The notes beneath the pieces were generated by a model. It was not told where the DNA came from, made no database searches, and saw nothing but the letters and a program-made list of their open reading frames with translations. This document shows positions 1-5,323 of a stretch of 6,190 nt of DNA, piece after piece. This DNA comes from JBARCX01 sp049794535 (GTDB taxonomy: Bacteria; Pseudomonadota; Gammaproteobacteria; Xanthomonadales; Rhodanobacteraceae). A program made the translations under genes and the position numbers. Within the stretch, counting starts at the first letter, position 1. Every line of letters starts with the position of its first letter. The DNA is taken from contig JBARCX010000216.1 in NCBI GenBank assembly GCA_049794535.1, positions 1-6,190 on the forward strand. The letters are read 5' to 3'.

Positions 1-469
1 CCTGCAAGCGGCCAACCGCGTCGATGATCACCGCGGCGCCCAGCTCACCACCAGACAGCACATAATCGCCGATAGAGAGCTCTTCGTCGACCTCGTGCAC
101 TAGCAAGCGTTCATCCACACCTTCGTAACGCCCACAGAGCAGAGCGATGCGCGGCAATTTCGCCAGCGCTTCTACCCTACCCTGCGTCAGCCGCGAACCT
201 TGCGGACTGAGGTAAATCACATGCACCGGCTCCGGTGCTGCCTCACGCATCGCTATCAAAGCGGCACGCAAAGGCTCAATCAGCATCACCATTCCGGGTC
301 CGCCGCCACAGGTGCGGCCGTCCACGGTGCGGTAATTGTCAGTGGCGTAGTCGCGCGGATTCCAGGCTTCCACCTGCAACAGCTCGCGCTGTTGCGCGCG
401 CCCCACAACACCAACGGCAGCGCACAGACGCATGAAGTCGGGAAACAACGTAACGACATCAATGCGCAT
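1..469 (-). CDS. trmD: tRNA (guanine-N1)-methyltransferase TrmD, N-terminal 156 residues (cut by window edge)
   Basis: TrmD methylates N1 of G37, next to the anticodon, in tRNAs reading CNN codons and so prevents +1 frameshifting; it is a cytosolic SPOUT-family dimer using S-adenosylmethionine. The frame stays open from an ATG at 469 to the left edge and begins MRIDVVTLFP. Visible motifs are NYRTVDGRTCGGGPGMVM (45-62), the trefoil-knot SAM loop YLSPQG (86-91), GRYEGVDER (113-121), SIGDYVLSGGE (132-142) and Arg154, matching the family's functional Arg154 position. E. coli TrmD has about 255 residues, so roughly 60 % is present. The catalytic Asp169 region and the C-terminal tRNA-binding domain lie outside the window. 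It follows rimM by 34 nt, with GAGGG at 474-478 as ribosome-binding site 4 nt before the ATG. The truncation is purely the window border. Confidence 0.97.
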   Translation of the reverse strand, partial: MRIDVVTLFPDFMRLCAAVGVVGRAQQRELLQVEAWNPRDYATDNYRTVDGRTCGGGPGMVMLIEPLRAALIAMREAAPEPVHVIYLSPQGSRLTQGRVEALAKLPRIALLCGRYEGVDERLLVHEVDEELSIGDYVLSGGELGAAVIIDAVGRLQ

Positions 470-473
470 CAGA

Positions 474-478
474 CCCTC
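474..478 (-). promoter_or_regulatory. Ribosome-binding site of trmD
   Basis: GAGGG lies 4 nt upstream of the trmD ATG, with a second GGAG a few bases further upstream. It supports the ATG at 469 as the start. Confidence 0.6.
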
Positions 479-503
479 AATCTCCAAGCTTCACAATTCG
501 GGC

Positions 504-1019
504 TCAGAATTCAGGATCCCAGTCCACCACCATACGTCCACCAGACAAGTCCACTGAACGCACATAATTGCCCTGGATGAAAGGAACCAGCCGCTCGCGC
601 TCGCCATCCCTAACTACCACCACATCATTAGCACCGGTAGCGAACAGGTGACTCACCCGCCCCAACAGTACGCCCTCTGTGGTGACGACCTCCAGACCTT
701 CGAGATCGACCCAGTAATATTCATCCTTACCGGGAGGTGGCAGCTGCTCGCGGGCGACATAGATGTCGTGCCCCACCAGCGCCGCTGCCTTGTCACGGTC
801 GTCCACATCCGGCAGGTAGCAAATCAGCCCCTTGCCTTGTGGACGCCCCTTGACTCCCGTGACCTCCGTTTCCACACCCGGCGCCGCTGTGAGCAGCCAG
901 GGTTGGTAATCGAAGATCTTCGTGCGGGGCTCGGTCCAGGATTCAAACTTGAGCCAGCCCTGCACGCCGTACAGCCCGACGATGCGTCCAACCAGGACGC
1001 GCCGACCGGCTGCACTCAT
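504..1019 (-). CDS. rimM: 16S rRNA processing / 30S maturation factor RimM
   Basis: RimM is a cytosolic assembly factor that binds ribosomal protein S19 and helps mature the 30S head and 16S rRNA 3' domain. The 171-residue product has the usual two beta-barrel parts: an N-terminal RimM barrel opening with VGRIVGLYGVQGWLKFES (10-27), and a C-terminal PRC barrel starting near EYYWVDLEGLEVV (100-112, with the conserved YYW). ATGANDVVVV (127-136), RLVPFIQG (143-150) and the terminal VDWDPEF (165-171) closely resemble the E. coli protein. An in-frame ATG at 1100 would add 27 residues lying inside rpsP; I reject it because the family begins just before VGRI. The chosen ATG is 2 nt after the rpsP stop and has only a weak AGG about 11 nt upstream, so translation is probably coupled to rpsP. 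Confidence 0.97.
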   Translation of the reverse strand: MSAAGRRVLVGRIVGLYGVQGWLKFESWTEPRTKIFDYQPWLLTAAPGVETEVTGVKGRPQGKGLICYLPDVDDRDKAAALVGHDIYVAREQLPPPGKDEYYWVDLEGLEVVTTEGVLLGRVSHLFATGANDVVVVRDGERERLVPFIQGNYVRSVDLSGGRMVVDWDPEF

Positions 1020-1021
1020 AC

Positions 1022-1276
1022 TCAGGCAGCCTGCTGCTTGCCGGCTTCCTTGACCAGGGCGGCGACCTTGTCGGTCAACTGCGCACCCTTGCTCACCCAT
1101 TCCTTGACGCGGGCGACGTTCAGCTCAAGGCGCTTGTCCTTGCCCGAAGCAACCGGATTGTAGAAACCGACGCTCTCGATGTTACGGCCGTCGCGCTTGT
1201 TGCGCTGATCGGTCACAACGACGTGGTAGAACGGACGGCCCTTGGCGCCACCGCGCGAAAGACGAATCTTGACCAT
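1022..1276 (-). CDS. rpsP: 30S ribosomal protein S16
   Basis: S16 is a small-subunit protein that binds the 5' domain of 16S rRNA early in assembly. The 84-residue product starts MVKIRLSRGGAKGRPFYHVV, the family signature, followed by GFYNP (37-41), then an ELNVARVKEWVSKGAQLTDKV helix region (51-71) and a short Ala/Lys/Gln-rich tail. Length is normal for proteobacterial S16 (about 80-85). The frame is open upstream to 1402, but an N-terminal extension has no counterpart in the family, and the ATG at 1276 has a GGAG Shine-Dalgarno at 1285-1288, 8 nt away. It is the first gene of the rpsP-rimM-trmD unit, with a likely promoter and small hairpins in the 130-nt gap before it. Confidence 0.98.
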   Translation of the reverse strand: MVKIRLSRGGAKGRPFYHVVVTDQRNKRDGRNIESVGFYNPVASGKDKRLELNVARVKEWVSKGAQLTDKVAALVKEAGKQQAA

Positions 1277-1293
1277 GATAAAAACTCCAGAGG

Positions 1294-1328
1294 TGCCGGT
1301 ATGCCGGCAGCACGCACGAGTCCGTGCG
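1294..1328 (-). repeat. Two adjacent small stem-loops in the rpsP leader
   Basis: Two perfect inverted repeats sit side by side: CGCACG/CGTGCG with a 4-nt loop (1313-1328), and TGCCGG/CCGGCA with a 4-nt loop (1294-1309). Both lie between the candidate promoter and the rpsP Shine-Dalgarno (1285-1288). Neither has a T-run, so they are not simple terminators. They could be leader RNA structure or chance in GC-rich DNA. Confidence 0.4.
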
Positions 1329-1341
1329 CGGTAAACACGGC

Positions 1342-1370
1342 ATTTTAGCGGAAAAAGGGAAAAAAGGAAG
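1342..1370 (-). promoter_or_regulatory. Candidate promoter of the rpsP-rimM-trmD operon
   Basis: A TAAAAT -10-like hexamer (1342-1347) lies within the only non-GC-rich part of the gap, with a 17-nt spacer to CTTCCT (1365-1370), a poor -35. The intervening T-rich tract belongs to the ffh terminator. The predicted transcript start near 1335 would leave a leader of about 60 nt that includes both hairpins before the rpsP Shine-Dalgarno. Confidence 0.4.
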
Positions 1371-1390
1371 CCCCGAACTACGTACAGGGC
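1360..1390 (-). terminator. Rho-independent terminator of ffh
   Basis: On the minus strand GCCCTG (1385-1390) pairs with CGGGGC (1370-1375), a 6-bp stem with one G-U pair and a 9-nt loop. It is followed directly by TTCCTTTTTT (1360-1369) and a second T-run. It starts 17 nt after the ffh stop codon, so it would end ffh transcription before rpsP. The stem is short, hence moderate confidence. Confidence 0.55.
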
Positions 1391-1406
1391 AAGAAAGCTC
1401 ATTCAC

Positions 1407-2786
1407 TCAACGCATTGGCGGCAAACCACCCATACCGCCCATTCCCTTCATGGCGCCACGCATCTGCCGTAGCAAGCCCTTGCTGCCACCTTTGGACAGC
1501 TTGGACATCATCTTTTCCATCTGCATGTACTGCTTGAGCAGACGATTCACATCAGCCGGCTGGGTACCGGAGCCACGCGCCACACGGGCACGACGCGACC
1601 CATTCAACAAATCGGGATGACGACGCTCTTTCTTGGTCATCGAGCTGATGATCGCGACCATGCGTTTGATTTCGCCGTCATTGACCTTGGATTTAACATT
1701 TTCTGGCAGATTCGACACGCCAGGCAGCTTATCCATGAGGCCAGCCAGCCCACCCATGTTGTTCATCTGCTCGAGCTGATCTTGCATGTCGTTCAGGTCG
1801 AAGCGCTTGCCCTTCATCACCTTGGTGGCGAGCTTCTGCGCTTTTTCCTGATCAACTTTGCGCTCAACCTCCTCGACCAGCGACAGCACGTCGCCCATGC
1901 CGAGGATGCGCTGCGCGACGCGATCGGGGTGGAACGGCTCCAGCGCATCGGTTTTTTCACCCGCGCCAAGGAACTTGATCGGTCGACCGGTGACATAGCG
2001 CACTGAAAGCGCCGCACCGCCACGAGCATCACCATCCGTCTTGGTCAGCACTACACCGGTCAGTGGCAGCGCCTCGGCAAAAGCCTTGGCAGTGTTGGCA
2101 GCGTCCTGGCCGGTCATTGAATCGACCACGAACAGCGTCTCAATGGGCGTGATCGCGGCGTGCAACGCCTTGATCTCAGCCATCATCGCCTCGTCCACGT
2201 GCAAGCGGCCGGCGGTATCCACCAGCAACACGTCGACGACTTCCTTTCTCGCCGCAACAATCGCAGCCTTGGCGATATCGACCGGGTTTTGCCCTGCCTC
2301 GGACGGGAAGAACTTGACCCCAACCTGCTCAGCCAGCGTGCGCAACTGCTCGATAGCGGCTGGACGATAGACGTCACAGCTCACCACCATCACCTTTTTC
2401 TTCTTGCGCTCGGTAAGGAAGCGGGCGAGTTTGGCCACCGTAGTGGTCTTACCTGCACCTTGCAGGCCAGCCATCAATATGACTGCCGGCGGCTGCTGGG
2501 CCAAATTCAGCTCGGTGTTGACCGTGCCCATCACCGCAGTCAGCTCGTCACTGACCACCTTCACCAGCGCTTGGCCGGGCGAAAGGCTCTTCATGACATC
2601 CTGCCCGACCGCGCGCACCTTTACGCGCTCGATCAGTGCCTGCACTACCGGCAGCGCGACGTCCGCCTCCAGCAAGGCAATGCGCACTTCGCGCATCGAT
2701 TCGCGGATATTTTCCTCGGTCAGCCGCCCGCGACCACGCAGGCGGTTGACGGTAGTGGACAGGCGTTGGCTGAGCGACTCGAACAT
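1407..2786 (-). CDS. ffh: Signal recognition particle protein Ffh (SRP54)
   Basis: Ffh is the GTPase subunit of SRP. It binds 4.5S RNA and nascent signal sequences and docks with FtsY for co-translational insertion of inner-membrane proteins. The 459-residue protein shows the N domain (1-about 90, with the ALLEADV helix at 37-43) and the G domain: P-loop GLQGAGKTTT (107-116), insertion-box DVYRPAAIEQL (138-148), DTAGR (190-194), TKTDGDARGG (248-257) and GAGEK (274-278). The M domain follows from about 325 and includes MTKKER (383-388) and the RNA-contact stretch NGSRRARVARGSG (395-407). It ends in the usual Met/Gly-rich tail (MRGAMKGMGGMGGLPPMR). Length and motif order are typical, with no missing key residue. 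The ATG at 2786 gives the canonical MFESL start. No good Shine-Dalgarno precedes it. Confidence 0.99.
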   Translation of the reverse strand: MFESLSQRLSTTVNRLRGRGRLTEENIRESMREVRIALLEADVALPVVQALIERVKVRAVGQDVMKSLSPGQALVKVVSDELTAVMGTVNTELNLAQQPPAVILMAGLQGAGKTTTVAKLARFLTERKKKKVMVVSCDVYRPAAIEQLRTLAEQVGVKFFPSEAGQNPVDIAKAAIVAARKEVVDVLLVDTAGRLHVDEAMMAEIKALHAAITPIETLFVVDSMTGQDAANTAKAFAEALPLTGVVLTKTDGDARGGAALSVRYVTGRPIKFLGAGEKTDALEPFHPDRVAQRILGMGDVLSLVEEVERKVDQEKAQKLATKVMKGKRFDLNDMQDQLEQMNNMGGLAGLMDKLPGVSNLPENVKSKVNDGEIKRMVAIISSMTKKERRHPDLLNGSRRARVARGSGTQPADVNRLLKQYMQMEKMMSKLSKGGSKGLLRQMRGAMKGMGGMGGLPPMR

Positions 2787-2817
2787 GATGGGTGCACGAC
2801 TTCAGGACAAGTCGGCA

Positions 2818-2826
2818 AATATACCA
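2818..2826 (-). promoter_or_regulatory. Candidate extended -10 promoter of ffh
   Basis: On the minus strand TGG-TATATT matches the extended -10 form TGn-TATAAT in all but one base. It lies 32 nt before the ffh ATG, giving a leader of about 25 nt. No convincing -35 is spaced 17 nt upstream, which an extended -10 can tolerate. Confidence 0.4.
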
Positions 2827-2856
2827 GACCCGCCCACCCTGTCCGCTGTAAGCACC

Positions 2857-4194
2857 TCAGAGGTGACTTGGTTGTGCCTTGATCCACCCGGCAATATCGT
2901 GGATCACCCGGGCATCCACCTGCCCTGGCCGCTCATAGTCCGCGGGTGAAGGCGGCGTACCGGCGGGCATGAACAAATGACTAAGGCCCGGATATTCACG
3001 CAACTGCACGCGAGAGTCGTGTGGAAAAGCAGCCTGCCATTGGACAAAGTCGTATTGCGGCGTGACTTGATAGTCACCACCACCCTGCAACACCAATATC
3101 GGCACAGACAGCGCCTTCGACACATCCACTGCATCGTAGTCGCGCAGACTCAACCAGTAGCTGGCCGGGGCGTGGAAAAACTGCCCAGCCGGCGGATGCG
3201 CGGGATCAGCATGTGCCATCGCATCGCGCGCCGCTATAACGGGAGCAGTCTGCTTATCTAGCACCGCAGTGGATGCCCCCTCCTGCTGACCGATATATCG
3301 GATCTGACGCAACACCGTATCCAGATTGAATCGCGCCGGCGCGCCGAGCAGGATCAAGCCAGCTATGCGTGGATCGCGCTGCCCGATGCGTGGCGCCATC
3401 AACGCCCCCAGGCTGTGACCCAGCACGAACAATCGATGCGGATCGATGGCTGCCTGCTCAGCCAGCAGGCGCAGCGCACTAAGTGCATCGTCAGTGACTT
3501 CGTCATCGACGGTAATCGCCTTGCCCAAACTCTGCGCGGCATAAACGTAGGTGCGCTTGTCGTAGCGTAGCGACGCGATACCAGCAACAGCCAATCCTTG
3601 CGCCAGATCGCGTAACGGCTTATTCGGCCCAATCGTTTCGTCCCGATCGTGCGGACCGGAACCGGCAATCAGCAATACAGCCGCAAACGGCCCATCGCCA
3701 GATGGCAAGGTTAATGTGCCTGGCAGCGGACCGAATGGCGATGACACTGCCAGCGCTCGCTCAGTAACCCCCTGCGCATTCGTCAACGTTGCTGCCGCAG
3801 CTATCGACGGCGCCTGGCTCGGTGCGAAGAGCAACCCACCCACCTGACCATCCATGCCGCAAGTCACCCGCATGACCAACCAACCGTTGGCGAAATGTAG
3901 CGGCGTTTCAGCAATGAACAACTCACCGCTCTGCTTTACCTGCACCGCCATGGCATGGTCGAAGGCACCGAGTTGCTGCGGAAGCACCTGCTGCCAGACC
4001 TGACCCAGCTTCTGCGCATCCAGCGCAGCATGTATGTGCGCATCGAAATACGTGGTAGCCGCAACGTAGTCACCTTTCTGCATGTTCTGCAGAATCTCGG
4101 CAGAACGATGACGGCACAGATCTTCAGCGGCATGCGTCGCCGGAACAGCACAAACCATGCTGGCGCAGATCGCCAGTGCAATGGAACGATTCAT
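2857..4194 (-). CDS. Secreted alpha/beta hydrolase with N-terminal DUF3887-like domain
   Basis: A predicted periplasmic serine hydrolase of 445 residues; substrate unknown. Residues 1-22 look like a signal peptide (MNRS, a hydrophobic stretch, then ATHA|AED). Residues about 25-125 resemble DUF3887, with GDYVAATTYFD (41-51) and VWQQVLPQQLGAF (66-78). The hydrolase domain follows: the likely oxyanion strand LLIAGSGPHDRDE (174-186), RYDKR (210-214), the nucleophile elbow GHSLGA (259-264, Ser261), probable acid Asp374 in GGGDYQV and His406 in GLSHLF. The catalytic triad is therefore complete. An ATG at 4233 adds 13 residues before the signal peptide; I prefer 4194 because GGGAG (4201-4205) lies 6 nt upstream and the signal peptide starts there. 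It lies 82 nt after the SdpI-like gene with no clear terminator between, so co-transcription is plausible. It could be an esterase, peptidase or dienelactone-hydrolase-like enzyme; sequence alone does not decide. Confidence 0.9.
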   Translation of the reverse strand: MNRSIALAICASMVCAVPATHAAEDLCRHRSAEILQNMQKGDYVAATTYFDAHIHAALDAQKLGQVWQQVLPQQLGAFDHAMAVQVKQSGELFIAETPLHFANGWLVMRVTCGMDGQVGGLLFAPSQAPSIAAAATLTNAQGVTERALAVSSPFGPLPGTLTLPSGDGPFAAVLLIAGSGPHDRDETIGPNKPLRDLAQGLAVAGIASLRYDKRTYVYAAQSLGKAITVDDEVTDDALSALRLLAEQAAIDPHRLFVLGHSLGALMAPRIGQRDPRIAGLILLGAPARFNLDTVLRQIRYIGQQEGASTAVLDKQTAPVIAARDAMAHADPAHPPAGQFFHAPASYWLSLRDYDAVDVSKALSVPILVLQGGGDYQVTPQYDFVQWQAAFPHDSRVQLREYPGLSHLFMPAGTPPSPADYERPGQVDARVIHDIAGWIKAQPSHL

Positions 4195-4200
4195 CGATTT

Positions 4201-4205
4201 CTCCC
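4201..4205 (-). promoter_or_regulatory. Ribosome-binding site deciding the hydrolase start
   Basis: GGGAG lies 6 nt before the ATG at 4194, immediately ahead of the signal peptide. The upstream in-frame ATG at 4233 lacks comparable support, so this site decides the start. Confidence 0.6.
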
Positions 4206-4276
4206 AATGACGAAGTGGACGGCCAACGGCCATCGCTTATCGTGTTGACGGAATGACGGACTCCAAAAACGACGGA

Positions 4277-4921
4277 TCAGCGCCGCCCTTCAAGGCGCCG
4301 GTAAATCAAGAACGAGTACCCGCACGAAATCACTGTTACCGCCAAAAGCACCACAACCAGCAGCCTAGGTGGAGCACCAACCAGAGCCGCAATGACCACT
4401 ACCAAACCAGCCAACATAAACAGCCAACCACCGAACCGATGCGTGCGCTCCCACACCGCGTCACTGGCCAGTGTCCACGGCGTGCGAATGCCGACGAAGA
4501 AGTTCTTGCGCAGCTTGCCCATGTAATTACCCATAACCATGAACAACACTCCGACACTCAGCATCACGATGGTTGGTATCGGCACGGCATAACCGGCACC
4601 GCTCAATAATGTGGATAGGCCTACCACCAGCATCAGACCCTGCGTGGCGAGCATCACGATGCCGTAGGCTTGCGCAAAAGGCGCTATTTCAAACCGACGT
4701 GGTGAAATCGCCGGGAGCAGCATCGCAAGCACCGCCAACCCAAAAATCATCAACGCGGGCATGGCCGCCGCCCAGAATCTGGGCATATAGCCGTTGATGT
4801 GGCCGTTCATATCCCAGTGCGTTGGCACCACCGCCGGAAGGCGTGGATATAGCCACACCGCCACCACTGCCGCCACTGTGATGAACACCACCGACACCAG
4901 CTGATTGCGATGGAATTTCAT
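4277..4921 (-). CDS. SdpI/DUF1648-family integral membrane protein
   Basis: A 214-residue membrane protein with about six hydrophobic segments (roughly 8-25, 50-71, 85-107, 113-133, 164-182, 186-206). The loop after the first segment carries the DUF1648 signature YPRLPAVVPTHWDMNGHING (25-44). The second half has the SdpI signature GNYMGKLRKN followed by GIRTPWTL (144-151) and VWERTHRFGGWLF (156-168). In Bacillus subtilis, SdpI (about 207 residues) gives immunity to the SdpC toxin and sequesters the repressor SdpR at the membrane; whether this homologue senses or resists any toxin is unknown. Its ATG overlaps the repressor stop codon (ATGA) and is preceded by the very strong Shine-Dalgarno GAGGAGGT (4927-4934), 5 nt away. 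That implies coupled and probably higher translation than the repressor. Confidence 0.92.
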   Translation of the reverse strand: MKFHRNQLVSVVFITVAAVVAVWLYPRLPAVVPTHWDMNGHINGYMPRFWAAAMPALMIFGLAVLAMLLPAISPRRFEIAPFAQAYGIVMLATQGLMLVVGLSTLLSGAGYAVPIPTIVMLSVGVLFMVMGNYMGKLRKNFFVGIRTPWTLASDAVWERTHRFGGWLFMLAGLVVVIAALVGAPPRLLVVVLLAVTVISCGYSFLIYRRLEGRR

Positions 4922-5205
4922 CGCTTACCTCCTCGGGTCGTACCCGACGGGAACAGATCCAGCACCATGCGCGTAAGGTCTTCCATCACGGTGCTGTTGA
5001 GCGAATACACGATGTACTGACCACGCCGTTCGGTACGCACAAGGTCAGCCTGTTTCAATACGGCGAAGTGATGCGACAGCGAGGCGCCCGTAATGTCGAA
5101 TGCCTCGCCAATCTCACCCGCACTCATCGCCCCACCCTGCAGCCGCTTGAGGATGGCGCGACGAGTGGGGTCGGCAAGCGCACGGAACGCAGCCTGCTGC
5201 TTCAT
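4918..5205 (-). CDS. ArsR-family winged-helix repressor, SdpR-like autorepressor
   Basis: A 95-residue winged helix-turn-helix regulator. ALADPTRRAILKRL (9-22) is the ArsR-family first helix, MSAGEIGEAFDIT (27-39) and ASLSHHFAVLKQADLV (41-56) form the HTH with its recognition helix, and RTERRGQYIVYSLN (57-70) is the beta wing. There is no cysteine in the protein, so classical ArsR/SmtB Cys metal sensing (such as ELCVCDL) is absent. Together with the downstream SdpI-like gene this points to the SdpR autorepressor subgroup, where the membrane partner rather than a metal relieves repression (family knowledge, inferred here). The ATG at 5205 gives the normal family start but has no Shine-Dalgarno. 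An AT-rich palindrome at 5232-5258 is the likely operator for autoregulation. Confidence 0.92.
   Translation of the reverse strand: MKQQAAFRALADPTRRAILKRLQGGAMSAGEIGEAFDITGASLSHHFAVLKQADLVRTERRGQYIVYSLNSTVMEDLTRMVLDLFPSGTTRGGKR
4927..4934 (-). promoter_or_regulatory. Very strong Shine-Dalgarno of the SdpI-like gene, inside the repressor gene
   Basis: GAGGAGGT, 5 nt before the ATG at 4921, is an almost ideal match to the 16S rRNA 3' end. It also encodes the Arg-Gly-Gly tail residues of the repressor. It is the best ribosome-binding site in the window, whereas the repressor itself has none. Confidence 0.75.
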
Positions 5206-5228
5206 GGCATGGCACTGAGTAAATCCAT
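5202..5228 (-). other. Eight-codon upstream reading frame overlapping the repressor start
   Basis: An ATG at 5228 opens a frame reading MDLLSAMP that ends in a TGA at 5202-5204, overlapping the repressor ATG as ATGA. It has no Shine-Dalgarno. It could couple translation to a gene that lacks its own ribosome-binding site, or be chance. It would be transcribed only from the more upstream of the two candidate promoters. Confidence 0.2.
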
Positions 5229-5246
5229 GCGTAGATATTTAGGCAA
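5218..5246 (-). promoter_or_regulatory. Candidate promoter of the repressor-sdpI-hydrolase group
   Basis: TTGCCT (5241-5246) and TTTACT (5218-5223) are separated by 17 nt, each matching 4 of 6 consensus bases. The -35 falls at the centre of the palindrome, so bound repressor would block it. The start would be near 5211, leaving an almost leaderless mRNA, in keeping with the missing Shine-Dalgarno. An alternative is TTGCAA (5258-5263) with TAAATA (5236-5241), spacer 16. Confidence 0.4.
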
Positions 5247-5258
5247 ATATCTAAATAT
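5232..5258. promoter_or_regulatory. Likely ArsR/SdpR-type operator: nested AT-rich inverted repeats
   Basis: A perfect 9-bp inverted repeat, TAGATATTT (5232-5240) and AAATATCTA (5245-5253), has a 4-nt centre AGGC. A second, overlapping repeat pairs ATATTTAG (5235-5242) with CTAAATAT (5251-5258). The site is strongly AT-rich in GC-rich DNA and lies 27 bp upstream of the repressor start, between the divergent genes. Palindromes of this AT-rich type are usual ArsR-family targets. Binding is inferred. Confidence 0.7.
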
Positions 5259-5323
5259 TGCAAGTGCCCAAATTCTGGATACACACATTCAAGCGCAGCA
5301 GCCTTGTGCGACACTTGCGCGGC

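Noticed and set aside
486..519. HindIII, EcoRI and BamHI sites within 34 bp, resembling a cloning polylinker
   Set aside because: The EcoRI and BamHI sites simply encode the conserved RimM C-terminus WDPEF and stop, and the reading continues naturally into trmD. Chance natural sequence.
1020..1100. Extended RimM start at 1100
   Set aside because: The added 27 residues overlap rpsP and have no family counterpart.
2853..2865. Palindrome CACCTC-A-GAGGTG over the hydrolase stop codon, as a terminator
   Set aside because: A one-base loop cannot fold as such and no T-run follows on the minus strand.
2160..2882. Long plus-strand open frame antisense to ffh
   Set aside because: Fully covered by the conserved ffh GTPase domain; composition typical of an antisense shadow.
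4215..4235. GGCC-rich repeat between the SdpI-like gene and the hydrolase as a terminator
   Set aside because: Only about 4 bp of stem and no T-run.
5258..5323. TTG start at 5258 or GTG at 5306 for the ypjD-like gene
   Set aside because: The added residues are polar and unlike the family N-terminus, the TTG start would overlap the operator, and the ATG at 5324 aligns with the E. coli start.
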